A stretch of 64,000 bases of DNA from Nocardioides insulae DSM 17944 (GCF_000422825.1 NZ_KE383928.1:372001-436000), one strand, 5' to 3'; positions 16,346 to 25,904 are shown, numbered from the stretch's first letter. The notes: generated from the sequence alone by a model not told the origin. Program-made: numbers and translations.

Positions 16346-17836
16346 TCAGGGGGTGGTGCTGGGAGCGGTGGACTCCGGCGTCGGCTGCTTCGTCTCCTGG
16401 GCGGGTGCGCTCTCGGTGGGAGTTTCGCTCGGCGTAGGCGTCGGCGTGGGCTCGACGGCGTCCGGGTCGACCAGGCAGCGCTCGTCCTCCGGGGTGGCCG
16501 GGTCGTCCGCAGCGTCCGGGTCGGGGTGCTCCAGGATCGGTAGCTCGTCCGCTCGGGGCTCACAGACCTCGGGCTCGGGCTCCTCCGGCGTGGGGTCCGG
16601 CTTCGGGTCTGGCTTGGGCTTGGGGGAGGAGGGCGACGGCGCCGGCTTGGGGTCACTGCCCTTGATCGGCGTCGTGGCCGGCTTCTCCTGACCGGTCGTG
16701 CCCGTCGTGGCGCTCGGCTCGCCGGTCGGCCCGTCGTCCTGCCCCGGCTTGACCTGCCCGTGCTTGTCCGAGTGTCCCTGCTCGCCCTGGGTGCCGCCGT
16801 GGGCGCCCGGTCCGCCCGCGGCGACCGCGAGCTGGTCGCCGTCACGCTTTCCGTCACCCTTGCCGTTGCCGGCCCCGGCGTCGTCTCCGCCGGTCGCGGG
16901 CTCACGTGCGGTGACGACGGTGTCGGAGGAGGGCACGGTGTTGGTCGGCACGCTGGTGAACTCGCCGTCGAGGTAGGAGTTCATCACCGCCAGCACGGTC
17001 TCGACGTAGGAGGTGCTGTGGTTGTAGCGGAAGACCGCGGAGCGTCGGCCGGCGTCGGTGGAGAGGTCGTCGTCGCCCGAGCAGAGGTAGACCGCGCTGG
17101 CCAGGGCCGCATCGTGCACGTTCTGTGGGTCACGGACGCCGTCGCCGTCGCCGTCCACGCCGACGACCGACCAGGTGGAGGGGATGAACTGCATCGGGCC
17201 GACCGCCCGATCCCACCGGGGATCACGGTCGTACTGCCCGCCGTCGGTGTCGGCGATCGCGCGAGTGCCCGAGGTGCCGTTGAGGGGGAGTCCGTAGATG
17301 CCCGGCGAGGCGGCGCCCTCGGCGTCGAGGGCGTTGCCGCCGTAGCGGCCGTGGTTGGACTCGACCTTGCCGAGGGCGGCGATCAACTGCCAGGAGAGGT
17401 GGCACGAGGGGTCGGCACGATTGATCACCGTGCCGGCGCGCTGATAGGCGGCCAGGGCGGCGGACGGGATCCCGGTCAGGCTCGCGGACCGGGCGGAGGC
17501 CGGCGAGACCCGCTGGCCGGCGCCCTGCATCGCGGCCGCCCGCTCCACCTTGTCCTGGGTCACCAGCACAGGGTCGCTGAGGCTGGCGGGTACGACGGGC
17601 GCCTCGGCGGCCGGAACCGCCCCGGAGACGACATCGGACGGGGTCGTGTCGGCGGTGGAACTCTCGGCCAGAACACGGCTCGCGTCGGCGGCCCCGAGGT
17701 CCACACCGGTGAGGCTCACCGTCCACGCACCCGAGAGCACGGCCAGCGGCAGCAACACGGACGCCTTCTTCAAGCGGGCGGAACGCTGCGACATAGGCTG
17801 CTTTCGTAGTGCCGGACACGACCCGACGTGGGCCAT
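16346..17836 (-). CDS. Secreted lytic murein transglycosylase with proline-rich tail
   Basis: A 496-residue exported protein. The start ATG 17836 is chosen because GGGGAGAGG stands 4 nt upstream; the inner ATG 17794 (shorter by 14 residues) has a poor site. A hydrophobic stretch at residues 27-45 (ASVLLPLAVLSGAWTVSLTG) is a signal peptide or anchor. The lysozyme-like SLT/MltB domain spans about 125-320: LIAALGKVESNHGRYGG holds the catalytic Glu, and VGPMQFIPSTW is the family block. It cleaves peptidoglycan glycan strands with 1,6-anhydro product. The C-terminal 170 residues are low-complexity Gly/Asp then Pro/Lys/Thr/Glu repeats, likely a wall-spanning spacer. Confidence 0.87.
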   Translation of the reverse strand: MAHVGSCPALRKQPMSQRSARLKKASVLLPLAVLSGAWTVSLTGVDLGAADASRVLAESSTADTTPSDVVSGAVPAAEAPVVPASLSDPVLVTQDKVERAAAMQGAGQRVSPASARSASLTGIPSAALAAYQRAGTVINRADPSCHLSWQLIAALGKVESNHGRYGGNALDAEGAASPGIYGLPLNGTSGTRAIADTDGGQYDRDPRWDRAVGPMQFIPSTWSVVGVDGDGDGVRDPQNVHDAALASAVYLCSGDDDLSTDAGRRSAVFRYNHSTSYVETVLAVMNSYLDGEFTSVPTNTVPSSDTVVTAREPATGGDDAGAGNGKGDGKRDGDQLAVAAGGPGAHGGTQGEQGHSDKHGQVKPGQDDGPTGEPSATTGTTGQEKPATTPIKGSDPKPAPSPSSPKPKPDPKPDPTPEEPEPEVCEPRADELPILEHPDPDAADDPATPEDERCLVDPDAVEPTPTPTPSETPTESAPAQETKQPTPESTAPSTTP

Positions 17837-18004
17837 TTCACCTCTCCCCTGAATCGTGGCATGGCCGCGCGCGAGGGGCAACGGGGCGTCTCGCCGTACC
17901 CTGGATGGAGGATGAGGTGTTCCGAGGTGTGAGACGGCTCTCAGCCCAGGCGTCGGGAAAGCCGCGAAGAGGATTTCCTTGAACCGCTGCTACAGAATGA
18001 CACG

Positions 18005-19333
18005 GTGCGCCGATCCGACACTGACAGCAGAGTCTCCGAGGCTCTCTTCGCACGAGCCCGTGCCGTGACGCCCGGGGGAGTCAACTCCCCGGTGCGTGCC
18101 TTCAACGCCGTCGGCGGCACGCCGCGCTTCATCCGGTCCGGGTCCGGCGCCTGGCTGACCGACGTGGACGGCAACGAGTACGTCGACCTGATCTGCTCCT
18201 GGGGCCCGATGCTGCTGGGGCACGCCCACCCCGAGGTCCAGGCGGCGGTCCAGGCCGCGGTCGCGCGCGGCACGTCGTACGGCACGCCCACCGAGCCCGA
18301 GGTCGAACTCGCCGAGGAGATCGTCGCCCGCACCGCGGCCGAGGAGGTCCGACTGGTCACCTCCGGCACCGAGGCCACCATGTCGGCGATCCGTCTCGCA
18401 CGCGGGTTCACCGGTCGAGACGTCGTGGTGAAGTTCGCCGGTTGCTACCACGGGCATGTCGATGCGCTGCTGGCCAGCGCCGGGTCGGGGTTGGCCACCT
18501 TCGCGGTGCCGGGCACCCCCGGCGTGCCCACCAGCAGCACCGACCTCACCGTGGTCCTGCCCTACAACGACCGTGCCGCGGTCTCCCGCGCCTTCACCGA
18601 GTACGGCGACCGGATCGCCTGCCTGATCACCGAGGCCGCCCCGGGCAACATGGGCCTGGTTCCACCCGAGCCGGGGTTCAACGCCTTCCTCGCCGAGACC
18701 TGCCGCGCCCACGGCGCCCTGTTCATCTCGGATGAGGTGATGACCGGTTTCCGCGCCTCCCGGCAGGGACAGTGGGGGCTGGACGGCGCCGTGGAGGGCT
18801 GGACGCCCGATCTGTTCACCTTCGGCAAGGTGATGGGCGGCGGCTTCCCCGCCGCGGCGTTCGGCGGCCGGGCCGAGGTGATGCGCCACCTGGCTCCGGA
18901 GGGCGGCGTCTACCAGGCCGGCACCCTCGCCGGCAATCCGGTCGCCACCACGGCCGGGCTCGCCACCCTGCGGCTCGCCACCCCCGAGGTCTATCAGCAC
19001 CTCGAGGCCACCGCGACGGTGATCAAGGACGCCGCCGCCTCCGCCCTGGTCGAGGCCGGCGTCGCGCACGTGGCGCAGTCGAGCGGCACGATGTTCTCGA
19101 TCTTCTTCACCGACCGGCCGCAGGTCCGTGACTTCGCGGACGCCTCGTCGACCGATTCGGCGGCCTACGGCGCCTTCTTCCATGCCATGCTCGACGCCGG
19201 CGTGCACCTGCCGCCGTCCGCCTACGAGGTGTGGTTCGTCTCTGCCGCCCACGACGACCGAGCCGTCCAGCGAGTGCTGGACGCCCTCCCGGTCGCGGCC
19301 CGCTCGGCCGCCGCGGCCCAGGAGTCCCGATGA
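18005..19333 (+). CDS. hemL: Glutamate-1-semialdehyde 2,1-aminomutase
   Basis: A 442-residue PLP enzyme of aminotransferase class III that converts glutamate-1-semialdehyde to 5-aminolevulinate, supplying HemB. Seen are [13 protein letters not shown] near residue 20, the PLP-contacting [18 protein letters not shown] near 118, DEVMTGFR near 243 and the PLP lysine in [17 protein letters not shown] near 272. The start GTG 18005 is supported by the conserved N-terminus; no strong ribosome-binding site. It lies apart from hemACDB, beyond the opposite-strand transglycosylase, and overlaps the next gene by ATGA. Confidence 0.94.
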   Translation: MRRSDTDSRVSEALFARARAVTPGGVNSPVRAFNAVGGTPRFIRSGSGAWLTDVDGNEYVDLICSWGPMLLGHAHPEVQAAVQAAVARGTSYGTPTEPEVELAEEIVARTAAEEVRLVTSGTEATMSAIRLARGFTGRDVVVKFAGCYHGHVDALLASAGSGLATFAVPGTPGVPTSSTDLTVVLPYNDRAAVSRAFTEYGDRIACLITEAAPGNMGLVPPEPGFNAFLAETCRAHGALFISDEVMTGFRASRQGQWGLDGAVEGWTPDLFTFGKVMGGGFPAAAFGGRAEVMRHLAPEGGVYQAGTLAGNPVATTAGLATLRLATPEVYQHLEATATVIKDAAASALVEAGVAHVAQSSGTMFSIFFTDRPQVRDFADASSTDSAAYGAFFHAMLDAGVHLPPSAYEVWFVSAAHDDRAVQRVLDALPVAARSAAAAQESR

Positions 19334-20016
19334 GCACCGCCGACCGTGCCGACACAGTCGTGCATCTGGTGCGTCACGGCGAGGTGCACAACCCGGAGGG
19401 CATCCTCTACGGGCGCCGGGACGGCTACCACCTCTCCGCCCTCGGCCAGAGGATGGCCGACCGGGTCGCCGAGCGGCTCGGCGAGCACGACATCGTGCAC
19501 GTGCGCTCCAGTCCGCTCGAACGGGCGCGGGAGACGGCCGCACCGCTCGCGGAGGTCCGCGAGGTGGAGGTGGAGATCGACGACCGCGTCATCGAATCGC
19601 TCAACACCTTCGAGGGGCTGCGGTTCGCCGGCCGCGACAACGCGTTGAAGGACCCGCGCACCTGGCGGCACCTGTGGAACCCCTTCCGCCCGTCCTGGGG
19701 TGAGCCCTACCGCGAGATCGCGGCCAGGATGTTCGCCGCCATCCGCGACGCCCGTGACGCCGCCCGCGGGCACGAGGCGGTCATCGTCTCCCACCAGCTG
19801 CCGATCTGGACCGCCCGGCTCGCCGCCGAGAAGCGCTCCTACCTGCACAACCCCCGCTCGCGGCAGTGCACCCTGTGCTCGGTCACCTCGTTCCACTTCA
19901 CCGGCGACGAACTGACCCTGCTCTCCTACCACGAACCCGCCGGGGACCTCATCCCCGCCGGCGACCGCTCGGCGCCCTTCTCGGCCGGAGACGCCCCCGA
20001 GGAGAAGAAGCCGTAA
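19330..20016 (+). CDS. Histidine phosphatase (phosphoglycerate mutase-like) family protein
   Basis: A 228-residue protein with the RHGE signature at residues 15-18 (His16 is the phospho-acceptor), [11 protein letters not shown] near 59 and [10 protein letters not shown] near 153 with the second histidine. Coupled to hemL by ATGA. The M. tuberculosis counterpart is Rv0525, also between hemL and the thioredoxin gene. The substrate is unknown; cofactor-dependent glycolytic mutase activity is unlikely from the context. Confidence 0.85.
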   Translation: MSTADRADTVVHLVRHGEVHNPEGILYGRRDGYHLSALGQRMADRVAERLGEHDIVHVRSSPLERARETAAPLAEVREVEVEIDDRVIESLNTFEGLRFAGRDNALKDPRTWRHLWNPFRPSWGEPYREIAARMFAAIRDARDAARGHEAVIVSHQLPIWTARLAAEKRSYLHNPRSRQCTLCSVTSFHFTGDELTLLSYHEPAGDLIPAGDRSAPFSAGDAPEEKKP

Positions 20017-20018
20017 CG

Positions 20019-20828
20019 ATGTCCCGATTCAACCTGCGCGAGCGTGTCCTGCTCGCCGGTGGGCGCAAGCGCCAGGATCCACCCGCTGCGCCTGACACGC
20101 TGCCGCGCGCCAACCTGCGCGAGCGTGTCCTGCTCGCCGGGGGGCGCAAGCGCCAGGATCCACCCGCTGCGCCTGACACGCTGCCGCGCGCCAACCGGCG
20201 CGAGCGCGCCAACCCGCCCGAGCGTCCCGGCCGCCCGATGGGGGCCGTACGCCGCCGCCTGGCCGCCGTCCTGGCGGCCGGTTCGGTGGTCGCGCTGGCC
20301 GCCTGCTCGGGAGCCGACGGCACGAACGAGGCCGGCTACATCACCGGTGACGGCCAGGTCTCCTACACCGCGGTCGCGGAGCGGGACGAGCCGGTCGACC
20401 TCAAGGGCGATTCGCTCACCGGCGACGCCGAGCTCGACGTGGCCGCCGACCGCGGCAAGGCCGTCGTGGTGAACGTCTGGTGGTCCGGCTGCGGGCCGTG
20501 CAAGCGGGAGCTGCCGATGCTCCAGCAGGCCGCCGACGAGCTCGAGGCCGAGCGACCGGGCGAGGTCGCCTTCGTGGGCGTCAACACCCGCGACCTCGAC
20601 CCCGCCCAGGGACAGGCCTTCGAGCGCAGTACCGGGGTGAGCTACCCCTCGATCTACGACCCGTCCGGGAAGGCGCTGCTGGCCTTCCACGGGCAGGTGC
20701 CGCTGTTCGCCATGCCCGCCACCGTCGTCCTGGACGACGAGGGCCGGGTGGCGGCCGTCATCCGCGGCGAGATCCCCAGCAAGACCACGCTCACCGAGGT
20801 GGTCGAGGACGTGATCGGCGATGACTGA
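20019..20828 (+). CDS. TlpA/ResA-like thiol-disulfide lipoprotein with duplicated N-terminus
   Basis: A 269-residue product if translated from ATG 20019, which has GGAGAAGAAG 8-17 nt upstream. Residues 5-58 are two copies of a 27-residue unit and part of a third (N(L/R)RERV...), all basic and not membrane-like. A normal lipoprotein signal begins only at MGAVRRRLAAVLAAGSVVAL (ATG 20238) with lipobox LAAC. Thus either the precursor has a 73-residue cytoplasmic extension or 20238 is the true start, for which no ribosome-binding site is seen. The thioredoxin-fold domain has WSGCGPCKRE near residue 155. It should reduce apocytochrome c cysteines outside the membrane, with CcdA as electron donor. 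Confidence 0.85.
   Translation: MSRFNLRERVLLAGGRKRQDPPAAPDTLPRANLRERVLLAGGRKRQDPPAAPDTLPRANRRERANPPERPGRPMGAVRRRLAAVLAAGSVVALAACSGADGTNEAGYITGDGQVSYTAVAERDEPVDLKGDSLTGDAELDVAADRGKAVVVNVWWSGCGPCKRELPMLQQAADELEAERPGEVAFVGVNTRDLDPAQGQAFERSTGVSYPSIYDPSGKALLAFHGQVPLFAMPATVVLDDEGRVAAVIRGEIPSKTTLTEVVEDVIGDD
20031..20192 (+). repeat. Tandem duplication, 2 x 81 bp, 80/81 identical
   Basis: Copy 1 is 20031-20111 and copy 2 is 20112-20192. They differ at one base (GGT versus GGG Gly codon). The unit is 27 codons, so the frame is kept, and a degenerate third start (AACCGGCGCGAGCG) follows at 20193. The near identity with no silent drift suggests a recent event. Confidence 0.95.
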
Positions 20829-21576
20829 CGGGCTCCAGGAGGTAGCGGCCTCCGGGTCGCTCGTCCTCGCCGTCCCGCTCGCCGTGGTGGCCGGGCTGGT
20901 GTCGTTCTTCTCGCCGTGCGTGATCCCGCTGGTGCCGGCGTACTTCTCCTACACGACCGGACTCTCCGGTGCCGACCTCGCCGAGGGCAACGCCTCCCGC
21001 CGCCGGCTGGTCGCCGGTGCGTTGCTCTTCATCGCCGGCTTCTCCGTGGTCTTCGTGCTGCTCGGACTCGCCGCCGGCGGGCTCGCGACCTGGTTGGTCT
21101 CCTATCAGCGGGAGCTCACCGTCGTGCTCGGCCTGGTCGCGATCCTGATGGGACTGGCCTTCCTCGGGGTGGTGCCGTGGCTGCAACGTGACGTCCGCGT
21201 GCACAGCGTCCCCGCCGTCGGCCTCGGTGCTGCCCCGGTGCTGGGCTTCCTCTTCGGGCTCGGCTGGACGCCGTGCATGGGCCCCACCCTGGGCGTCATC
21301 TCCACCCTCGCGGCCAACGAGGGCACCGCGGCGCGTGGGGGAGTGCTGCTCGCCTTCTACGCCATCGGTCTGGGCATCCCGTTCCTGCTCTTCGCGCTGC
21401 TGTGGCGCCGGATGCTGCGCACCCTCGCCTTCGTCCGGCGCCACCAGCGCTGGGTGACCGGCTTCGGTGGCGTGTTCATGATCCTGATCGGACTCGCCCT
21501 GCTCACCGGCTGGTGGGACTACGCAGTGCAGTGGCTCCAGATCAACCTCGTCAATGGGACCACGGTGATGGTATGA
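20821..21576 (+). CDS. ccdA: Cytochrome c biogenesis protein CcdA
   Basis: A 251-residue polytopic membrane protein with about six helices. The two redox cysteines lie in FFSPCVIPLVPAY (helix 1) and GWTPCMGPTLG (helix 4), as in the CcdA/DsbD transmembrane family. It passes electrons from cytoplasmic thioredoxin to the extracytoplasmic TlpA-like protein. ATG 20821 overlaps the upstream stop by 8 bp and its own stop overlaps resB by ATGA, so all four ccs genes are coupled. Confidence 0.93.
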   Translation: MTDGLQEVAASGSLVLAVPLAVVAGLVSFFSPCVIPLVPAYFSYTTGLSGADLAEGNASRRRLVAGALLFIAGFSVVFVLLGLAAGGLATWLVSYQRELTVVLGLVAILMGLAFLGVVPWLQRDVRVHSVPAVGLGAAPVLGFLFGLGWTPCMGPTLGVISTLAANEGTAARGGVLLAFYAIGLGIPFLLFALLWRRMLRTLAFVRRHQRWVTGFGGVFMILIGLALLTGWWDYAVQWLQINLVNGTTVMV

Positions 21577-23318
21577 CCAGCCCCGAGACCGACACCGGTC
21601 CGGAGACCACCCCCGGCACCGGTCGGGAAACAGAGCCCGCCGGGTCGGCGGACTCCGGCGGCAAGCAGCGCAAACCGCGCCGGGCCGGCGAACTGAACGC
21701 GGTCGAGTTCGCGCGCTGGGGGTGGCGCCAGCTCACCTCGATGCGGACCGCGCTGGTGCTGCTCCTGCTGCTCGCGCTGGCCGCCGTACCCGGGTCGATC
21801 GTCCCGCAGGAGGGGGTCGACTCCCTCAAGACCTCCAACTGGCAGGACGCCCACCCCAAGCTCACCCCGATCTATGAGCGGCTGGGGCTCTTCGACGTCT
21901 ACTCCTCGCCCTGGTTCGCGGCGATCTACCTGCTGTTGATGGTCTCCCTGATCGGGTGCATCCTGCCGCGCACCAAGGTCTACTGGAAGGCGCTGCGGGC
22001 CCAGCCGCCCGCAGCCCCCCGCCATCTCGACCGCCTGCCCGCCTCCACGTCGTACACGACCGACGAGTCGCCGGAGGAGGTGCTGGCCCGGGCGCGGACG
22101 CTGCTCAAAGGCAAGCGCTACCGGCTCCGACGCACAGGCGCCGGTGCAGGCGCCGGCGTCGATGGAGCGGACGCCGTCAGCGCCGAGCGTGGCTACCTGC
22201 GCGAGGCGGGCAACCTGCTCTTCCACGTCTCGATCATCGTGGTGCTGGTGGGCTTCGCGATGGGCAGCCTGTTCGGCTACAAGGGTGGCGTGATCGTGGT
22301 GGCCGGCCAGGGTTTCTCCAACATCGGCCAGCAGTACGACGAGTTCCAGCCCGGCAGCCTCTTCGACGAGGACTCGATGGAGCCGTTCTCCTTCACCATC
22401 GACGACTTCGACGTCAACTGGATCATGGACGGCCCACGCGCCGGGATGGCGCAGAAGTTCGTCTCCCACATCTCCTACACCGAAGAGCCGGGCGCGGAGG
22501 AGAAGACCTACGACCTGCAGGTCAACCACCCGTTGCAGATCGGTGACACCGAACTCTTCCTGATCGGTCACGGCTACGCCCCGGTGCTCACCGTGCGCGA
22601 CGGCGAGGGCAACATCACCTACTCCGGCCCGACCATCTTCCTGCCCGAGGACGAGAGCTTCATGTCCTTCGGCGTGGTCAAGGCGCCCTACGCCGAACCC
22701 GAGGGCATCGGTATGCGCGGCCTGTTCTTCCCCTGGTACATGATGACCGACGAGGGTGATCCGACCACCCTGATGGGAGACGACCGCAACCCGCTGGTCT
22801 CCCTCAACGTCTGGAAGGGCGACCTCAACCTCGAGTCCGGACCGCAGTCGGTCTACGTGCTCGACACCTCCAAGGCCGACCAGCTGATGGGTGAGGACGA
22901 CGTCCCCTACCGGATGGACCTACAGGTCGGGGACACCAAGCAGCTCCCCGACGGGCTGGGCAGCGTCACCTTCGAGGGCGTCCAGCCCTGGAACAAGCTG
23001 CAGATCAGCCAGACCCCCGGCAAGGAGCTGGCGCTCGGCGGCGTCATCCTCGCCCTGATCGGGCTGCTCGGTTCGCTGTTCATCCGGCCCCGACGGGTCT
23101 GGGTGCGCGCCCGTCGTACCGAAGAGGGCACACTGGTGGAGGTCGCCTCGCTGGACCGCTCCGGCGGCGGTGACCCGGACGTGCTCGTGGCCCGCCTGGT
23201 CACCGAGCTGGCGCCGGAAGGCACCGGAGCCGCCGAACCCCGTGGGTCCACTGAGCCCGCTGAGCCCGCTCAGCCCGAGAACCCAGACAACCCCGAGAAC
23301 CCGGAGAAGAAGTCATGA
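21573..23318 (+). CDS. resB: Cytochrome c biogenesis protein ResB (Ccs1)
   Basis: A 581-residue membrane protein of the System II cytochrome c synthase. After a hydrophilic N-terminus, RWGWRQLTSMRTALVLLLLL (residues 50-69) opens the first helix; three more helices are near 105-120, 210-230 and 490-510, with a large extracytoplasmic domain between the third and fourth. It acts with CcsB in haem delivery and thioether formation. The C-terminus is Pro/Glu/Asn-rich with repeated NPENPE units. Start ATG 21573 overlaps ccdA; longer in-frame starts lie in ccdA. Confidence 0.92.
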   Translation: MTSPETDTGPETTPGTGRETEPAGSADSGGKQRKPRRAGELNAVEFARWGWRQLTSMRTALVLLLLLALAAVPGSIVPQEGVDSLKTSNWQDAHPKLTPIYERLGLFDVYSSPWFAAIYLLLMVSLIGCILPRTKVYWKALRAQPPAAPRHLDRLPASTSYTTDESPEEVLARARTLLKGKRYRLRRTGAGAGAGVDGADAVSAERGYLREAGNLLFHVSIIVVLVGFAMGSLFGYKGGVIVVAGQGFSNIGQQYDEFQPGSLFDEDSMEPFSFTIDDFDVNWIMDGPRAGMAQKFVSHISYTEEPGAEEKTYDLQVNHPLQIGDTELFLIGHGYAPVLTVRDGEGNITYSGPTIFLPEDESFMSFGVVKAPYAEPEGIGMRGLFFPWYMMTDEGDPTTLMGDDRNPLVSLNVWKGDLNLESGPQSVYVLDTSKADQLMGEDDVPYRMDLQVGDTKQLPDGLGSVTFEGVQPWNKLQISQTPGKELALGGVILALIGLLGSLFIRPRRVWVRARRTEEGTLVEVASLDRSGGGDPDVLVARLVTELAPEGTGAAEPRGSTEPAEPAQPENPDNPENPEKKS

Positions 23319-24379
23319 CCGACGCGTCCTGGGAAGTCCTCTCCAACCAGGCGCTCGCCGCGGCGGGGGTCGTCTACTTCCTCGCCCTGCTGTGCCATCT
23401 GGTCGAGTGGGCGGCGCTGCTGGGCAAGGACAAGCAGCGGGCCGCCGCTCCCGAACTGGTCGCCGCCGGCCAGGCCGGCCCGGACACGGTCGCCGCCGAC
23501 TCCACCGAGGGCGGTACGACGGAGGCCACCGGCTCGGGCCCCGACCTCGACCACCGCCGCGCGTTCTTCGGCCGGCTGGGGCTGCTCCTCACCATCGTGG
23601 CGACCTGCTGTCACGGCGTGTCGCTGGTGGGCCGGGGCATGGCCGCCGACCCCAACCGGGTGCCGTGGGGCAACATGTACGAGTTCACCGTGGCCGGCAC
23701 CTTCGTGCTCTCGGTGGCGTATCTGGCGCTGTACCGGAAGTTCAAGCTGGCCTGGCTGGCCCCGCTCGTCCTGATCTTCAACCTGGCCTGCCTGATGATC
23801 GCCGTCATCTGGCTCTACGACCCGGTCGCCCCGCTGACCGAGGCGCTCAACTCCTACTGGCTGGTGATCCACGTCGTCTCGGCGGTGATCGCCACCGGCG
23901 CCTTCAGCCTGGCCGGCCTACTTTCGATCGTCTACCTGCTCAAGCTGCGCAAGCCGGGTGCGACGACCGGCCTGCTCGCGCACGTGCCCTCGACCGACGT
24001 CTTGGAGCGCACCTCCTACCGCATCCACGCCTTCGCGTTCCCGGTGTGGACCTTCGCCGTCCTCATCACCGGGCCGATCTGGGCGCACGAGGCCTGGTCC
24101 CGCTACTGGAACTGGGACCCCAAGGAGGTTTGGGCCTTCATCACCTGGGTCGTCTACGCCGGCTACCTGCACGCGCGCGCGACCGGCGGCTGGCGGGGCC
24201 GCAATGCCGCCTGGATCTCGCTGATCGGCCTGGCTTCGCTGTGGTACAGCTTCATCGGCGTCAACTTCTTCAACGACGCCTCGCAGCACTCCTATGCCGG
24301 CTCGCTGCCCGCTCCGACCACCGCCGTCGTCCAGACCGTGGATCAACCCCTCGCACCGGCGCCCACGGCGAACCTGTAG
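23315..24379 (+). CDS. ccsB: Cytochrome c biogenesis protein CcsB (CcsA family)
   Basis: A 354-residue multi-spanning haem-handling protein, the catalytic partner of ResB. The tryptophan-rich haem-binding motif is WNWDPKEVWAFITWVVYA near residue 266, and conserved histidines occur in CCHGVSL (near 95), WLVIHVVSA (near 186) and ITGPIWAHEAW (near 253). WGNMYEFTVAG is also family-typical. ATGA overlap with resB. Last gene of the operon; a short opposite-strand gene follows. Confidence 0.92.
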   Translation: MTDASWEVLSNQALAAAGVVYFLALLCHLVEWAALLGKDKQRAAAPELVAAGQAGPDTVAADSTEGGTTEATGSGPDLDHRRAFFGRLGLLLTIVATCCHGVSLVGRGMAADPNRVPWGNMYEFTVAGTFVLSVAYLALYRKFKLAWLAPLVLIFNLACLMIAVIWLYDPVAPLTEALNSYWLVIHVVSAVIATGAFSLAGLLSIVYLLKLRKPGATTGLLAHVPSTDVLERTSYRIHAFAFPVWTFAVLITGPIWAHEAWSRYWNWDPKEVWAFITWVVYAGYLHARATGGWRGRNAAWISLIGLASLWYSFIGVNFFNDASQHSYAGSLPAPTTAVVQTVDQPLAPAPTANL

Positions 24380-24434
24380 GGCCGTCCCGGCGGAGGGCCG
24401 ATCACCTCGCCGGTGCCGGGGTCAGCCATCCGGC

Positions 24435-24680
24435 TCAGTTGTCGGGGTCGTTGCCCATCCGCTTGCGGTCGAGCTCGCGGAGGAACTCCTCGTCGTCGTC
24501 GGGGGCCACCGGTCTTCCCTGCTGACGTCGCGGCAGACGGCTCTGGACCTGGCGCTGCATGCGCTCGAACGGGGCCTGGTAACGCCCCTCGGATCTCGGC
24601 GTACTCCGCTGGTCCATGGCCCGGACCATGACGTAGGTGACCGCCGCGATCACCATCACCACCAGCAGGAACATCCACAC
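24435..24680 (-). CDS. Small single-span membrane protein of unknown function
   Basis: An 81-residue product from GTG 24680 (or ATG 24674). Residues 2-20 (WMFLLVVMVIAAVTYVMVRA) form one membrane helix; the remainder is charged, with a PFERMQRQVQSRLPRR segment and an acidic DDDEEFLRELDRKR end. A comparable short gene follows ccs genes in other actinobacteria, as I recall, but I do not recognise a named family. Divergent from the DUF4229 gene with only 44 bp between starts. Confidence 0.6.
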   Translation of the reverse strand: MWMFLLVVMVIAAVTYVMVRAMDQRSTPRSEGRYQAPFERMQRQVQSRLPRRQQGRPVAPDDDEEFLRELDRKRMGNDPDN

Positions 24681-24724
24681 GTCTCGATCATAGATCCAGC
24701 ACGGCTAACCTCTACCCTGGTCGG

Positions 24725-24979
24725 GTGAAGCAGTTCCTCGTCTACTCCGGCCTCCGGCTCCTGTTCTTCGTCGTGGCCTACGCCCTGGTCGCCGGGATCT
24801 GGTTGGTGGTGACCCAGGACGCCGCGCCGTTCTTCTGGACCCTGGTGATCGCGCTGATCCTGAGCGGGATCGCCTCCTTCGTGCTCCTGGAGCGGCAGCG
24901 CGTCGAGTTCGCCACCCGGGTCGAGAAGCGGGCCTCCAACGCCATCGAGAAGATGCGTTCCAGGGAGGACGAGGACTGA
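24725..24979 (+). CDS. DUF4229 family membrane protein
   Basis: An 84-residue protein with two membrane helices (about residues 7-29 and 35-53) followed by a basic, probably helical tail (LERQRVEFATRVEKRASNAI). This matches the small actinobacterial DUF4229 family; function unknown. Start is GTG 24725. TACCCT ends 6 nt before it and there is no ribosome-binding site, so the mRNA is probably leaderless. Confidence 0.75.
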   Translation: MKQFLVYSGLRLLFFVVAYALVAGIWLVVTQDAAPFFWTLVIALILSGIASFVLLERQRVEFATRVEKRASNAIEKMRSREDED

Positions 24980-24988
24980 GCGCCTCGC

Positions 24989-25004
24989 CCGAGCGTCCGC
25001 TCGG
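24989..25004. terminator. Short hairpin between convergent DUF4229 and menA
   Basis: CCGAGCG (24989-24995) and CGCTCGG (24998-25004) form a 7-bp inverted repeat in the 37-bp gap between convergent genes. The loop is very small and there is no T tract, so this is only a candidate bidirectional terminator. Confidence 0.3.
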
Positions 25005-25016
25005 CGTCAGACCGGG

Positions 25017-25904
25017 TCAGGCCAGGAACAGGGGTACGGCGACAAGCACGCCCCACAGCAGTTCGGCGCTGCCGGTCTTCTGCAGCACCGGGATGAGGGC
25101 GGGACCGACCGCCCCGCGCAGCACGGTGGCCGCGCCGCGACCGGCAGGGACCAGGAAGAGCAGGGCGACCAGGGCCCACCAGGTCGTGACGGCGGCGACG
25201 GCAAGGAGCGCGACCGCCGCCAGCGCGATCAGCAGCGCGTAGAACATGCGGGTACGCCGCTCGCCGAGCCGCACCGCCAGGGTGCGCTTCCCGGCCTCGA
25301 TGTCGGTGGGGATGTCGCGCAGGTTGTTGGCGACCAGGATCGCGCAGGCCAGTGCGCCCATGCCGACGCCGGCGTACCAGGCCGCCGGCTCCCAGCTGAG
25401 GGTCTGCACGTAGGTGGTGCCCACGACGGCGATCAGCCCGAAGAAGACGAAGACCATCACCTCGCCGAGGCCGTAGTAGCCGTAGGGGTGTCGGCCCCCG
25501 GTGTAGAACCAGCCGGCCAGGATGCAGAGGACCCCGACGGCCAACAGCCACCAGGCGGTCGCGGCGGCCAGGCCGAGCCCGGCCAGTCCGGCCACGCCGA
25601 AGGCGAGGAAGGCGGCCCGCTTGACCGCGCTCGGCGAGGCCAGTCCGGAGCCGGTCAGCCGGAGCGGACCGACCCGATCGTCGTCGGTGCCGCGGATCCC
25701 GTCGGAGTAGTCGTTGGCGTAGTTGACCGCCACCTGCAGCGCCAGCGCCACCACCATGGCCAGCGCCGCCCGCCACCAGATGTCGGCGGGGTCGCTCCAC
25801 GCCCCGGCGTACCCCGCCACCCCGGTGCCGGCGATCACCGGGCTCACCGCGGCCGGAAGGGTCCGGGGCCGCGCCCCGGCGATCCACTGTGCTGCTGTTG
25901 CCAC
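25017..25904 (-). CDS. menA: 1,4-dihydroxy-2-naphthoate polyprenyltransferase
   Basis: A 295-residue membrane enzyme that attaches the polyprenyl chain to 1,4-dihydroxy-2-naphthoate, giving demethylmenaquinone. The first aspartate-rich motif is NYANDYSDGIRGTDDDR near residue 61, and the second is NNLRDIPTDIEAGKRTLAVR near 195, both of the UbiA superfamily; about eight helices. ARPRTLPAAVSPVIAGTG at the N-terminus is MenA-typical. Start GTG 25904. MenE, MenC and MenD follow on the other strand, MenF and MenG are at 43.7-47.2 kb. Confidence 0.94.
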   Translation of the reverse strand: MATAAQWIAGARPRTLPAAVSPVIAGTGVAGYAGAWSDPADIWWRAALAMVVALALQVAVNYANDYSDGIRGTDDDRVGPLRLTGSGLASPSAVKRAAFLAFGVAGLAGLGLAAATAWWLLAVGVLCILAGWFYTGGRHPYGYYGLGEVMVFVFFGLIAVVGTTYVQTLSWEPAAWYAGVGMGALACAILVANNLRDIPTDIEAGKRTLAVRLGERRTRMFYALLIALAAVALLAVAAVTTWWALVALLFLVPAGRGAATVLRGAVGPALIPVLQKTGSAELLWGVLVAVPLFLA

